Position numbers and translations under genes: made by a program
The notes under the pieces: model-generated
Database searches by the model: none
Seen by the model: the letters and a program-made list of their open reading frames with translations, nothing else
What the model was told of the DNA's origin: nothing
Source: Bryobacteraceae bacterium
GTDB lineage: Bacteria > Acidobacteriota > Terriglobia > Bryobacterales > Bryobacteraceae
Length of the DNA stretch: 64,000 nt
Direction of reading: 5' to 3'
Assembly: GCA_030041985.1 (NCBI GenBank)
Contig: JASIAM010000266.1
Coordinates: forward strand, 1-64,000
In this document: in pieces, positions 18,342-26,554 of the stretch
How positions within the stretch are numbered: the first letter of the stretch is position 1
How the letters are laid out: every line of letters begins with the position of its first letter

Positions 18342-18653
18342 AGTTCTCCTCTTGAGTTTATCTTACTGAATCGCCGGCGGGCGACGCAGGCGGCACGGCC
18401 CCAGTCATGGCAGAGCGTAGACGTAAATGGCGTTGTGGACGGCTACGGCCTTGATTTCGGGGGCGACTTGTCTGATCAGGCCCTGGCTGAGCAGACCATC
18501 GCCAGTCATGACAGCGTTGGAGGGCGCGCGGCCCCAACTCCCATGCTGGACCTCACGGTCGACATATTGATCTTGGCTAGGCCGGCGAGCTGTTGACTCT
18601 TTGCGAGCGAGCGGTAGCCCGAAGGGCCGGGCCCATGGCAAGATGAGCCGAGA
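18342..18653. other. Gap, possibly with a decayed gene end
   Basis: A minus-strand frame ending at 18405 closes with KAVAVHNAIYVYALP, which resembles the last strand of beta-propeller or quinoprotein C-termini. Upstream of about 18530 the same frame looks random. I treat it as a possible relic, not a gene. No promoter was identified. Confidence 0.3.
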
Positions 18654-19508
18654 TTAGCGGGGACCGCCATACATGTGTTTGGGGTCGCGATTGTTGTCCT
18701 GGCAGATGTATTCGTACATTTCCTCGCCGGGCTGCCAGCGAATGTTCCAGCCGCCGGTCCACTGGCGCGTGTAGGCGCCAGGGTCATCGATGGTGGCCTC
18801 GTATTTCAGGGTGTTGTAATCGGTGCGGGTGAAGCGCTCGATGAGGTGAAGGGACTCGGTGTGGGGAATGCCCTCGCGTGTCAGCCAGAATCGCTCGTTG
18901 AAACCGACACTATCGACCACCAGTGTGTCGCCATCCCAGTGGCCCACGGAGTGACCAAAGAAACTGGGATCGAGGTCCTTAGGATGCTGGCGGCCATCCA
19001 TGTAGATGACGCGCCAGGTATGGGGTCCGCCGACCTCCACCATGTAAATCCGCTTGAATTCCGGCATATCAATGAATTCGAAGCCGTAAGGCGTGTGAAA
19101 CAGCCGCGGGCCGCCGGAGGGTAGACAGCGGGTGTGGGGATCGTCTTTGGTGGTGGTGCTTTGACGGTAGTCGTAGAGAGCGCGGGCCCACGGTTGAAAG
19201 GGCACCTCGGGAATTTTGAGATTGGTGGGCAGGTTGAAGCGGGGATTATCGATACCGCCTTTGATGTTGGTGGCCAGAGTCGAGCCGGCATTACCCTCCC
19301 AAACACCCTTTTCTCCGGGCAGCGGACCGAGATTAACTCGCCCATCAGGCCAGTGAGGAGTGGGGCGGGCTGGTCCGCGCTTGCGGTCACGCTCAAGGCG
19401 GCCGCCGTTGAGCGTAGACCCCTGGTTCGGATCCGGCGCCTGGGGAAACGCGCACGGGGCCAAGGCATAGACGAGCGGCAGCGCTAGCAGAATACGATAG
19501 AAGCGCAT
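18654..19508 (-). CDS. Exported acidobacterial protein of unknown function
   Basis: A 284-residue protein with a signal peptide (residues 1-22, LAPCAFPQA). The mature part is rich in Trp, Tyr, Asp and Gly. It contains CLPSGGPRLFHTPYGFEF, VIYMDGRQHPKDLDP and SVGHWDGDTLVVDSVGFNE, blocks I recall as conserved among many paralogous acidobacterial secreted proteins that often sit beside DUF6152 genes. It is four bases downstream of such a gene here, so the two are probably one operon. Function unknown; a role in binding or modifying an extracellular ligand is a guess. Confidence 0.75.
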   Translation of the reverse strand: MRFYRILLALPLVYALAPCAFPQAPDPNQGSTLNGGRLERDRKRGPARPTPHWPDGRVNLGPLPGEKGVWEGNAGSTLATNIKGGIDNPRFNLPTNLKIPEVPFQPWARALYDYRQSTTTKDDPHTRCLPSGGPRLFHTPYGFEFIDMPEFKRIYMVEVGGPHTWRVIYMDGRQHPKDLDPSFFGHSVGHWDGDTLVVDSVGFNERFWLTREGIPHTESLHLIERFTRTDYNTLKYEATIDDPGAYTRQWTGGWNIRWQPGEEMYEYICQDNNRDPKHMYGGPR

Positions 19509-19512
19509 TCGT

Positions 19513-19914
19513 TTATGGATTGGTGCGTTCGCTCGAGGCGGCGCCCAGTTTCTTCCCCGTGGATGCCATGGTGACGGAGCGGGCGTTAGCCTGCTTGCTG
19601 CCGTCCTTGGCCAGACTGCCTTCTACGATGACCTCATCTCCCACTTTCATGGTGTTGCGGGTCCATCCGCTACGCTCCAAGCCATTGGGCGGCCCCATTT
19701 CGAAGGCCCAATTCACAACGTTGCCGCTGTCGTCGGTGACGTCGAGATAGAAGTATACATGGGGGTTCATCCAATCGACCTTGGTGACGATGCCTTTGAG
19801 CGAGATTTTCTTGGTGCTATCGTACTCGGCCGAGAAAGAATGGTGGGCCATCACGGGAGCTGCTGCCGCCCCGAGGAGCATGATAGCCAGCCAACTGGAA
19901 CGAAAATGCCTCAT
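19513..19914 (-). CDS. DUF6152 family exported protein
   Basis: A 133-residue small exported protein. Signal peptide 1-23 ends at PVMAHHSFSAEYD, and the mature N-terminal His-His is typical of the family. The GIVTKVDWMNPHVYFYLDV block and the closing GSLAKDGSKQANARSVT also match. An AAGGAGA ribosome site precedes the ATG, and TATAAT lies about 23 bases upstream of it (19938-19943). The HH pair at the mature N-terminus suggests metal or cofactor binding, but this is inference. It is followed after 4 bp by the exported protein at 18654-19508. Confidence 0.85.
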   Translation of the reverse strand: MRHFRSSWLAIMLLGAAAAPVMAHHSFSAEYDSTKKISLKGIVTKVDWMNPHVYFYLDVTDDSGNVVNWAFEMGPPNGLERSGWTRNTMKVGDEVIVEGSLAKDGSKQANARSVTMASTGKKLGAASSERTNP

Positions 19915-20155
19915 CGCCGCTCTCCTTACAGGAAAATATTATATCCGGAATCGACGGGCTAAGGTGCCCACGGGCTCGAACTCCCGTCACAGGCCAGCGC
20001 GGCTGTTCGGAATTTCCGAGATTGATTGGCGGTCCTTAGCTCAACCTGTACAAACATCCGGGAACCAGGCCTGCAAGTGAGATATCAGGCGAGGTGGGTG
20101 CCTCACGCGTTGACTTCTTCCGCGTTGTCGAGGTACAGCGGTAGATAAGCGTCTT
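19915..20155. other. Divergent intergenic region
   Basis: It contains the TATAAT of the DUF6152 gene at 19938-19943 (minus strand) and an ACGGG ... CCCGT hairpin at 19970-19987. No further gene is supported. The region is less GC-rich toward the methyltransferase gene. Confidence 0.4.
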
Positions 20156-20992
20156 GTGCACGAGATTCTAAAGTTTCTTTCGAAGGATGCCTTGGTCCTG
20201 GACTTGGGATGTGGCCAGGGGAGTTTCCCCAGATTGAGCACACCCGCCAAGGTGATAAGGCTCGATCGAGATCCAAGGGCCGGTGCAAACGGGGAAATAT
20301 ATGTGCGAAGTGATGCATCGCATCTACCCTTCGCGGACCGCGTGTTCAGCGCAGTCATCTCGAACCATAGCCTGGAACATTTCGACGACCTCGACGGTTC
20401 TCTCCGGGAGATAGGGCGAGTGATTAAACCTGATGGGGCTTTGTTCGTTTCCGTCCCCGACTCCTCGACCCTTACGGACCACCTCTACCGCTGGTTGAGC
20501 CGTGGCGGCGGCCACGTAAACGCATTCACCTCTTCCAAAGCGCTGGCCGACAAGATAGAGGCCGAGACGGGGCTTAGACATGCTGCCTCACGGACATTGT
20601 GCTCTTCACTCTGCTTTCTGAACCGCTACAACTCCCCGAAACCGCGGCCCCACCGCCTCCTTCTTCTCGGGGGAGGTTTCGAATTGTCCCTACTTTTGTA
20701 TGTCTTGCTATCCCGGCGTATTGATGCTCTGTTACATTTACGGACGAGTATCTATGGCTGGGCCCTGTATTTCGGGAAAATACCAGAGATGCCGGACACG
20801 GAAGTCTATTCGAATGTCTGCGTCCGCTGTGGAAGCGGATCTCCGGCCTCTGTCCTCAGGGCTACGTTTTTACGACGCATTCTTTGGCTTCGTCTCTATC
20901 AATGTCCCTCTTGTGGTGCACTTAACCCTTTTTTGGATCGCGGTTCAGCCGTCACCCTACCATATACGAATAAACCGATGGTTACTATTTAA
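20156..20992 (+). CDS. SAM-dependent methyltransferase with C-terminal zinc-ribbon
   Basis: Residues 1-120 form a class I methyltransferase: VLDLGCGQGSFPRL (motif I), IRLDRDPRAG, DASHLPFADRVFSAVISNHS (motifs III-IV) and the EHFDDLDGSLREIGRVIKP helix typical of methyltransferase domain 11. A hydrophobic stretch near residues 165-190 could associate with membrane. The last ~70 residues hold two Cys pairs, CVRCGSG and CPSCGAL, likely one zinc site. The start is GTG without a clear ribosome site, and the frame is open 14 codons further upstream. Lower GC and different codon use suggest acquisition by transfer. Confidence 0.7.
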   Translation: MHEILKFLSKDALVLDLGCGQGSFPRLSTPAKVIRLDRDPRAGANGEIYVRSDASHLPFADRVFSAVISNHSLEHFDDLDGSLREIGRVIKPDGALFVSVPDSSTLTDHLYRWLSRGGGHVNAFTSSKALADKIEAETGLRHAASRTLCSSLCFLNRYNSPKPRPHRLLLLGGGFELSLLLYVLLSRRIDALLHLRTSIYGWALYFGKIPEMPDTEVYSNVCVRCGSGSPASVLRATFLRRILWLRLYQCPSCGALNPFLDRGSAVTLPYTNKPMVTI

Positions 20993-21103
20993 ACCTTGCT
21001 CATAACCGATATTCGGGGATCGATGTCTTGGCACTTGTGCGCATCGCCTTAGGGCACGTCGTGATCCGCGCTTCCTGCCCAGGTGTTTCGAATTATAAGT
21101 GAG

Positions 21104-22129
21104 TCACTTCACGCTCTTCATCCACTTGAGGATCGGCCCGGTAACACTGGTATCGGCGGTATCGGGCGACATTACTTCCGAGATGTGGCTGTGATCTTTG
21201 AAGGTGACATAAGTTGGACACCGGCCCGCTTTGCAGAGCTGGTCCTTCAAAGTTTCGGCGAATGCGACGATGTTGGGCGGATCAAGCTCGGCCACAGTGA
21301 CCATGAAGGGTAGCTTCGAATTGATGAGGCCCGGGAGATTGGAGCGCGCGAGCATGGTGGCGGCATCCGGCTGCGCTTGTTTGCCACGGCCACGTCCGCC
21401 CTGGCCACGGCCTCCGGGCGGCGCGGCGGCAGCGGCAGGCGGGGCTCCGTTCGGTTGCCCGCAAGGCGCAAATCCACCCTGGACGGCGGGAGGAGTGGCC
21501 GGCAATATGTTAAAGGCCGGCGGCGACATAAAGACCACGCCCCTGATGCCAACACCTTCCGGTCCGTACAGCTCCGGATGGCCAACGTAGGTGCTGACCG
21601 GAACATTTCCCGCAGATTGACACCAGATGAAAACGCGCGCGGCGTTCCCCTTGTACTTGGCTATATTTTGGTGTACCCACTGCACTACCAGGCCGACAGC
21701 CTTAGCGGGGTCGTCCCAGGCCTGGCCGGGGTGGCGCTGCATATTTACGCCTACCATTCCGTTCTTGACTGCCCACAGCATGACGTTGTCGTAGAAGACA
21801 TCTCCGTTGGGCCCGCCCTGCTGCTTGTTGCCCGCCCCACCTGAGACGTAGATCAATACAGGACGCGAGCCGCCGCCCTTCTCCGCAGCGAACACGTCCA
21901 GCACATCTTTAGGATCGGGACCGAAGGACACATCGCGCGTGATGGAGACACCCGTATAGGGAGGATTGGGATGCAGCGGCCGGTAAATCTGCGCGGTCTC
22001 CGGGACACAAACGCCGCGTCCGATGGCCACCAATTCCTTCGCGATCTCCGGCGGAACTGCCGCCTGCATCATGCCCGCCGCGGCCGCGCCCATGGCGATG
22101 AGCCAAAACGTTTTCTGTACCGATCCCAA
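21104..22129 (-). CDS. Exported alpha/beta hydrolase
   Basis: A 341-residue protein with a signal peptide (1-23). Fold markers are VLIYVSGGAGNK (oxyanion strand), FIWCQSAGNVPVS (nucleophile elbow), and a terminal DHSHISEV with the likely catalytic His. The elbow reads C-x-S-x-G instead of the usual G-x-S-x-G. A low-complexity insert rich in Ala, Pro, Gly and Arg lies at about residues 225-252 between core elements. Related proteins are carboxylesterases or BD-FAE-like hydrolases acting outside the cytoplasm. The substrate is unknown. Confidence 0.75.
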   Translation of the reverse strand: MGSVQKTFWLIAMGAAAAGMMQAAVPPEIAKELVAIGRGVCVPETAQIYRPLHPNPPYTGVSITRDVSFGPDPKDVLDVFAAEKGGGSRPVLIYVSGGAGNKQQGGPNGDVFYDNVMLWAVKNGMVGVNMQRHPGQAWDDPAKAVGLVVQWVHQNIAKYKGNAARVFIWCQSAGNVPVSTYVGHPELYGPEGVGIRGVVFMSPPAFNILPATPPAVQGGFAPCGQPNGAPPAAAAAPPGGRGQGGRGRGKQAQPDAATMLARSNLPGLINSKLPFMVTVAELDPPNIVAFAETLKDQLCKAGRCPTYVTFKDHSHISEVMSPDTADTSVTGPILKWMKSVK

Positions 22130-22205
22130 GCTAACCTCCCGCGGGAATCGAGTATATCACTTGTAAGGGATCAGGGGCCGGGGATGCCAACCTCCGCTTC
22201 GCTCC

Positions 22206-22272
22206 AACGGTGTTCACCTTAGGCCCGGAATGGTGTTCGGCTTCCCTCCGGAATGCTGTTCAGATTCGCCGG
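22206..22272. repeat. Three tandem ~23-bp repeats, possibly an IS21-type end
   Basis: Units at 22206-22228, 22229-22251 and 22252-22272 share AAyGGTGTTC, a variable middle and CCGG at the end. Repeated sites of about this size occur at IS21-family ends. No istA or istB coding remnant is visible nearby, so the assignment is tentative. Confidence 0.4.
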
Positions 22273-22453
22273 AATCCTCAGCTTGATCTTACTGGCCAGG
22301 CTGGCCGATTCAGTTGCTAGGCGCCTTTGCGGATCGGTGCCACTTTGATTTCAGCCCGTCGGCCATCTTCTCCAAACTATGGCGCTGGCGGTTCAAGTCC
22401 GCACGGCAGTTGATCGTGATCGCGTAATTGAACACAGCCGATTTCTGTCTCGG
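22273..22453. other. Gap after the second DUF6152 gene
   Basis: On the minus strand the DUF6152 frame stays open for about 46 codons after its stop (through AVFNYAITINCRADLNRQ and DGLKSKW). This may be leftover coding DNA of a lost neighbour. Nothing recognisable was found in other frames. Confidence 0.3.
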
Positions 22454-22819
22454 TTAAATATGCTCTCTATAGCTGACCTTGATAGCGTAGCCCAGGTTTG
22501 AGCCGTTACGAGCTGGATAAGCGGTTACCGTCACCTGGTCGCCTGTTCGCAAGCTGTCGATTTTTAGGCCATGAAGCGCAAGCAAATTAGGACTCGCCAT
22601 TTCGAGTTCCCAATGCATTGGATCGCTCCCATCCGCTGCATGGGTGTCGAGGTAAAGGCGCACATGCGGATTGGCCCATTCGAATTTAGTGACAGTGCCG
22701 ACCAGCGTTACGGATCGATTCAGATCATACTCAGTGGTTAGAGAATGATGTGCCAGAGTCGGTCCGGCTCCGGTGACCATTCCAACCGCTAAAAAGAGAA
22801 CAGACCGTGTGAATCTCAT
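22454..22819 (-). CDS. DUF6152 family exported protein (second copy)
   Basis: A 121-residue paralogue of the protein at 19513-19914. Signal peptide MRFTRSVLFLAVG..., cleavage before HHSLTTEYD, then LVGTVTKFEWANPHVRLYLD and DQVTVTAYPARNGS. The ATG at 22819 starts the signal peptide; the frame extends 17 codons further without support. Unlike the first copy it has no exported partner downstream. Instead it is followed by a frame remnant and the triple repeat at 22206-22272. Confidence 0.82.
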   Translation of the reverse strand: MRFTRSVLFLAVGMVTGAGPTLAHHSLTTEYDLNRSVTLVGTVTKFEWANPHVRLYLDTHAADGSDPMHWELEMASPNLLALHGLKIDSLRTGDQVTVTAYPARNGSNLGYAIKVSYREHI

Positions 22820-23669
22820 GCGGTTCTTCCTTACTTCCAGCACTTTATCGAAGCTGTTGGCCGGCGTCAAGCACGCGCCCCAGGAGGGGTGCGCGACCCG
22901 AAGTGAGCTGATTCGTGGTTCTTTTCAACCCTGCCAGTGGTCAGCGTCTCGTGAACAGCTCTTCGCTCCTCCGCCCGTAAGGCGGTGGGGTAGAAGCGAA
23001 GCCAACCCTTAGGCAATCTCCAGGCGGCACTGTGCTGCAAGTCAGATAGCGACACCGTTGGTGGGTTCTGTACAGGATTCGGAGGCTACTAATGAGAACA
23101 GTCCACTCGGCGGCGGCCAGCGAGTACGCCGTCGAACTGGACCGCCAGGGGGCGCAGCCATCGCTCGAATTTCCATCCCGGTTCCTGTCCCGGCGATGCT
23201 ACCGGCCATCCACCAGGTCCGGGGAGCCCCAACCGGGCGTGAGCGCCTAGTGGGTAGAACGGTGCTGCTCATTTGACACTCCGATTCCGATAAGTGGTGC
23301 TCATCCGCTGATTCGGGTTCTTTCGTATTCATACTTGCTAACGATGTGGGTTATGGCTGCGGGAATCCAAATTGGTCGCTTTCCGGCGTGCTCACATTGC
23401 ACGCAGCACCGCAAGGGACGCGAATCGGTGCTTTGACCGGCTTACGGGTGGGGCAGGGCCGCGACAACGGAACGGGAGTTGCTGCGTTAGGGAAGTCCGA
23501 AAGAAGAGATCGGCGTATGGAACGGCTTGATCGCCCTGTTTGCGTGCGGCGGGCCTAACATCATGCCTTCGCCGGCACTGGCCGGAGATGATGGATAAGA
23601 TCAATTAAGAGACTGCGTGCGAAAATCTAGCCGCGGCGCCCACTGGATTCGCGCTTGAAGGACTACGAT
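22820..23669. other. Long gene-poor region
   Basis: Roughly 850 bp with no convincing gene. Frames on both strands are short and of random composition. The segment 23258-23315 contains GGTGCTGCTCA and GGTGCTCATC, short repeats that may come from an old insertion-sequence end. A 27-codon frame at 23353 has two Cys and a His (ACSHCTQH) but no ribosome site. I call none of these as genes. Confidence 0.4.
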
Positions 23670-24290
23670 ATGCGAAAAGGGTTTACGAGAAAACCGCAAG
23701 GAGACGAGCCCGCGACACGAGGCAAGAACTACATCACGCCGAGCGGCCTGCAGCGCCTCAAAGATGAGTACCGGTTTCTGCTCTCCAGGGAACGCCCGGC
23801 CGTGACGGAGGTGGTGGCGTGGGCTGCGAGCAACGGCGATCGCAGTGAAAACGCCGACTATCAGTATGGCAAGCGGCGGCTGCGCCAGATCGATGGGCGC
23901 ATTCGCTTTCTCACGAAGCGAATCGATGCTGCGGAAGTGGTGGACCCGGAAAGTCCGAGAGCGGGGCAGGCGGCGGCCCGGGCGTACTTCGGAGCGACCG
24001 TGCGCTATGCCAATGCCGCAGGAACGGAGCGGGTGGTGAGCATCGTGGGCACCGACGAGGTCGATCTCCACCGCAACCACATCAGTTGGGTGTCGCCTCT
24101 GGGGCGCGCGTTGATGAAGTCGGCAGCGGGCGACCGCGTAGCTCTCGAGGCGCCGGGCGGCACACAATACCTGACCGTCCTGGAAGTGTGTTACGAGCGG
24201 ATTTCTGTGGAACCGTTCCGTGAACCGCCTGGAGCCGAGGCCTCGGCCAAGGGACTCCCTCGCGACGCCAATCGACCTGACGAAGGTTAG
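23670..24290 (+). CDS. greB: Transcription elongation factor GreB-like
   Basis: The 206-residue product has the GreA/GreB order: an N-terminal coiled coil beginning NYITPSGLQRLKDEYRFLL, with a tip bearing the acidic SNGDRSENADY motif whose Asp/Glu residues coordinate Mg in the RNA polymerase secondary channel. The C-terminal FKBP-like domain has VDLHRNHISWVSPLGRALM. The sequence is nearer GreB (KRRLRQIDGRIRFL). It rescues backtracked polymerase by stimulating RNA cleavage. The ATG at 23670 has GAAGGA seven bases upstream. A charged ~25-residue C-terminal tail is extra. Confidence 0.88.
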   Translation: MRKGFTRKPQGDEPATRGKNYITPSGLQRLKDEYRFLLSRERPAVTEVVAWAASNGDRSENADYQYGKRRLRQIDGRIRFLTKRIDAAEVVDPESPRAGQAAARAYFGATVRYANAAGTERVVSIVGTDEVDLHRNHISWVSPLGRALMKSAAGDRVALEAPGGTQYLTVLEVCYERISVEPFREPPGAEASAKGLPRDANRPDEG

Positions 24291-24363
24291 CGACGCGGCA
24301 CATGAAAATTCATGGTACCGACTGCGAGACGATCTCGTGGCCGGCTGCATTCTCGGTCCCCGA

Positions 24364-25431
24364 TCACCCGAGGGCCGGCGTCAGAACGTCAGCGAGGATT
24401 TCCAGCGCCCTATCGATTTCGCTCAACTGGTGTCGAGCAGTTAACACGAAACTTATGCGGGACGAACCCTCCAGCGATCCCGTCTGCAACACAGCACGGA
24501 CACCGCCTCGCAGCAATCCTCTATGGACAGCCCCAGCAGCGCGGCTCTTCGGAAGCAGCAGCGGCTGTACCGGAAAATATCCCGGCACGGCCACCAGACC
24601 CATACTCGCCAAGCCGGCGCGGAACCGGGCCACGCGCCCAGCGAGGCGGCGGCGCAACCCGTCCCCGCGGCGGGCATTTACCTTCAGGGCGTAGTGGGCC
24701 GCGGCCAATACAGCCGCCGAAGGCGGACTGCAATGAATTCGCGTTGCGCTCGACTGGCGAAACGCCGCCACAATCCGGTCTGATCCCCCCAACAGCGCCA
24801 CCGGAACACCAAGGCCCTTGGCGAGCGAACTAACCACCACAATATTGTCTAATCGCTTCGGCAACCGCCACACCGAGCCGCCCCCGCCTTCTCCATAAGG
24901 AGGGTACGATCCCGGCGACCGCCCGAAAATTCCCAAAGCCTGCGTGTCATCCACAATCATCAGTCCTCCCACGCGCGATATGCATTTGGCAAAATCAGCC
25001 AGGGGTGCAAACCGTCCGCAGGCTGGACAAAAGCCGTCGGTCACTACTACTACCTGTCTTGCTCGTGACTGGCGGACCAAGCGGGCACCCAGCGTGTCTG
25101 CGTTGTAATGAGCGAAGTTTGTCCAACGCGCTCCTGCCGTCGCCGCGCGCTCGACTCCCCAACGCGCAATGGGATACGAACCTTCGTCCACGAAAACGCA
25201 GCCGCCTGGCGGCGCCAATAACGGAATCAGGTCGCAGTACAAGTGCAGAGTGGAAGTCCCCAGCACCACCGCTTCGCATCCAATCCATTCCGCCAACGCG
25301 TGCTCTAACTCCGCCGTGCCATCGAGTTCGGCCAGCGCGGCGGGCTTGCCCAGCGTGAGCCGCGGCCAAGCCGGCAGGCTGGACATAGGGTGATCGAGAC
25401 CCAGATATAACGCCGAAGTAAAATCGAGCAC
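24364..25431 (-). CDS. PLP-dependent aminotransferase-like enzyme (alpha-oxoamine synthase type)
   Basis: A 355-residue fold-type I PLP enzyme. LGTSTLHLYCDLI binds cofactor phosphate, IVDDTQALGIFG carries the Asp that contacts the pyridine N, and VVSSLAKGLGVPVALLGG carries the Schiff-base Lys. It resembles 8-amino-7-oxononanoate synthase and glycine C-acetyltransferase but is 30-40 residues shorter. There is no biotin operon nearby, so biotin synthesis is not assumed. The start is GTG; TAGAAT lies nine bases before it with TTTGAT 16 bases further, and no ribosome site is present. Confidence 0.75.
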   Translation of the reverse strand: MLDFTSALYLGLDHPMSSLPAWPRLTLGKPAALAELDGTAELEHALAEWIGCEAVVLGTSTLHLYCDLIPLLAPPGGCVFVDEGSYPIARWGVERAATAGARWTNFAHYNADTLGARLVRQSRARQVVVVTDGFCPACGRFAPLADFAKCISRVGGLMIVDDTQALGIFGRSPGSYPPYGEGGGGSVWRLPKRLDNIVVVSSLAKGLGVPVALLGGSDRIVAAFRQSSATRIHCSPPSAAVLAAAHYALKVNARRGDGLRRRLAGRVARFRAGLASMGLVAVPGYFPVQPLLLPKSRAAGAVHRGLLRGGVRAVLQTGSLEGSSRISFVLTARHQLSEIDRALEILADVLTPALG

Positions 25432-25440
25432 TGCCGCTGG

Positions 25441-25468
25441 ATTCTACCTTATCAGCTCGCCGATCAAA
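25441..25468 (-). promoter_or_regulatory. Promoter candidate TTTGAT-N16-TAGAAT of the PLP enzyme gene
   Basis: The minus-strand TAGAAT (25446-25441) ends nine bases before the GTG at 25431. The expected start leaves a leader of only two or three bases. Confidence 0.45.
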
Positions 25469-25645
25469 TCGACGGGTCCAGATCTGGTATCTTTTTGCCT
25501 TGGCCGCGATCGATAGGAATTGTTCCGTTCGGCTTCCTACAGTGCCCCAACCGAAGGATCGATGTTGGAACTCCGCAACCGCGCACACAGCACGAACTCT
25601 CCTTGCTGAAGTACCGCTTCTGATGCGGCCTATGATAAAGAGGTA

Positions 25646-26467
25646 ATGTCCATCGGTATCCTGCATCCCGGCGAGATGGGAGTGGCGGTGGCCGCGACTC
25701 TCAAAAACAGCGGACAGGATGTCTGGTGGGCTTCGGAGGGAAGAAGCGCCGAAACGCAGCGCCGCGCTATCGAGGCATCGATCAACGATGCCTGCACGAT
25801 GGCTGAACTGTGCCGGCGATGCGATGCCATGGTGAGCGTGTGTCCTCCGGAATTTGCCGAAAGCATGGCGCGGGAGATTGTGGGAATCGGTTTCCGGGGG
25901 CTGTATGTCGACGCGAATGCCATTTCGCCGGAGAGGGTCCGGCGCATCGGTGAGATGATGGAGGCCGGCGGCGCCCGATTTGCCGATGGGTGCATCATCG
26001 GGCTGCCTGCGCGGAATCGGGGAGAGACCTGGATTTATGTTTCGGGTGAGTATGCCGCGGAAGCAGCCTCTTACTTTTCGGCCGGCCCTTTAGAAGTGGA
26101 AGTGCTTGAAGGAGAGATTGGAAAGGCCTCCGCTTTGAAAATGGTGTTCGCGGCGCACACTAAGGGAATGGCCGCGCTGCGAGCGGCCGTACTGGGAGCA
26201 GCTAACGAACTTGGTGTATTGCCGGAACTGGAGAGGCAATGGTCGCGCTCGGGGCCGCCGATGGCGCAGGCGGTGGCATCCATGCAGCACGTGGCACCTA
26301 AGGCGTGGCGGTTTGTAGCGGAGATGCGGGAGATTGCCGACACCTTCGCGGCGGCGGGCATGCCTGCAGGATTCCATCAGGCGGCGGGAGAGATTTTCGC
26401 CCGCCTGGCTCCCTTCAAGGGAGCGAGCGGGATCGAACTGGAAGAAGCGCTGCGAAAACTTGCCTGA
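25646..26467 (+). CDS. NAD(P)-binding beta-hydroxyacid dehydrogenase-like protein
   Basis: A 273-residue protein. It opens with a Rossmann motif of the 6-phosphogluconate dehydrogenase type (MSIGILHPGEMGVAVAATLK), followed by the loop MVSVCPPEFAE and DANAISPERVRRI. The C-terminal all-helical half has the family's catalytic-Lys segment (LKMVFAAHTKGMAAL) and matches a DUF1932-type domain. It probably reduces or oxidises a hydroxyacid or imine. AAGAGG precedes the ATG. It is divergent from the PLP enzyme gene across a 214-bp gap; functional linkage is possible but not shown. Confidence 0.75.
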   Translation: MSIGILHPGEMGVAVAATLKNSGQDVWWASEGRSAETQRRAIEASINDACTMAELCRRCDAMVSVCPPEFAESMAREIVGIGFRGLYVDANAISPERVRRIGEMMEAGGARFADGCIIGLPARNRGETWIYVSGEYAAEAASYFSAGPLEVEVLEGEIGKASALKMVFAAHTKGMAALRAAVLGAANELGVLPELERQWSRSGPPMAQAVASMQHVAPKAWRFVAEMREIADTFAAAGMPAGFHQAAGEIFARLAPFKGASGIELEEALRKLA

Positions 26468-26554
26468 GTCCTGTAGGGGTCAGAGCATACAAACTTCCTT
26501 TTTTCTTGTACGCGGACACTGGATCTTGTGCCACTATCTTGCCAAAATCAACCT

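Noticed and set aside
18405-18641. 78-codon minus-strand frame as a gene
   Set aside because: Only its last ~15 residues look protein-like; there is no start signal. Kept as a possible relic in the gap entry.
19970-19987. tRNA-like T-arm (ACGGG ... TTCGAG ... CCCGT on the minus strand)
   Set aside because: The loop would have eight bases, no acceptor stem or anticodon arm can be drawn within 90 bases, and there is no CCA context.
23353-23436. 27-codon frame with Cys/His pattern
   Set aside because: No ribosome site, no promoter and a random-looking neighbourhood.
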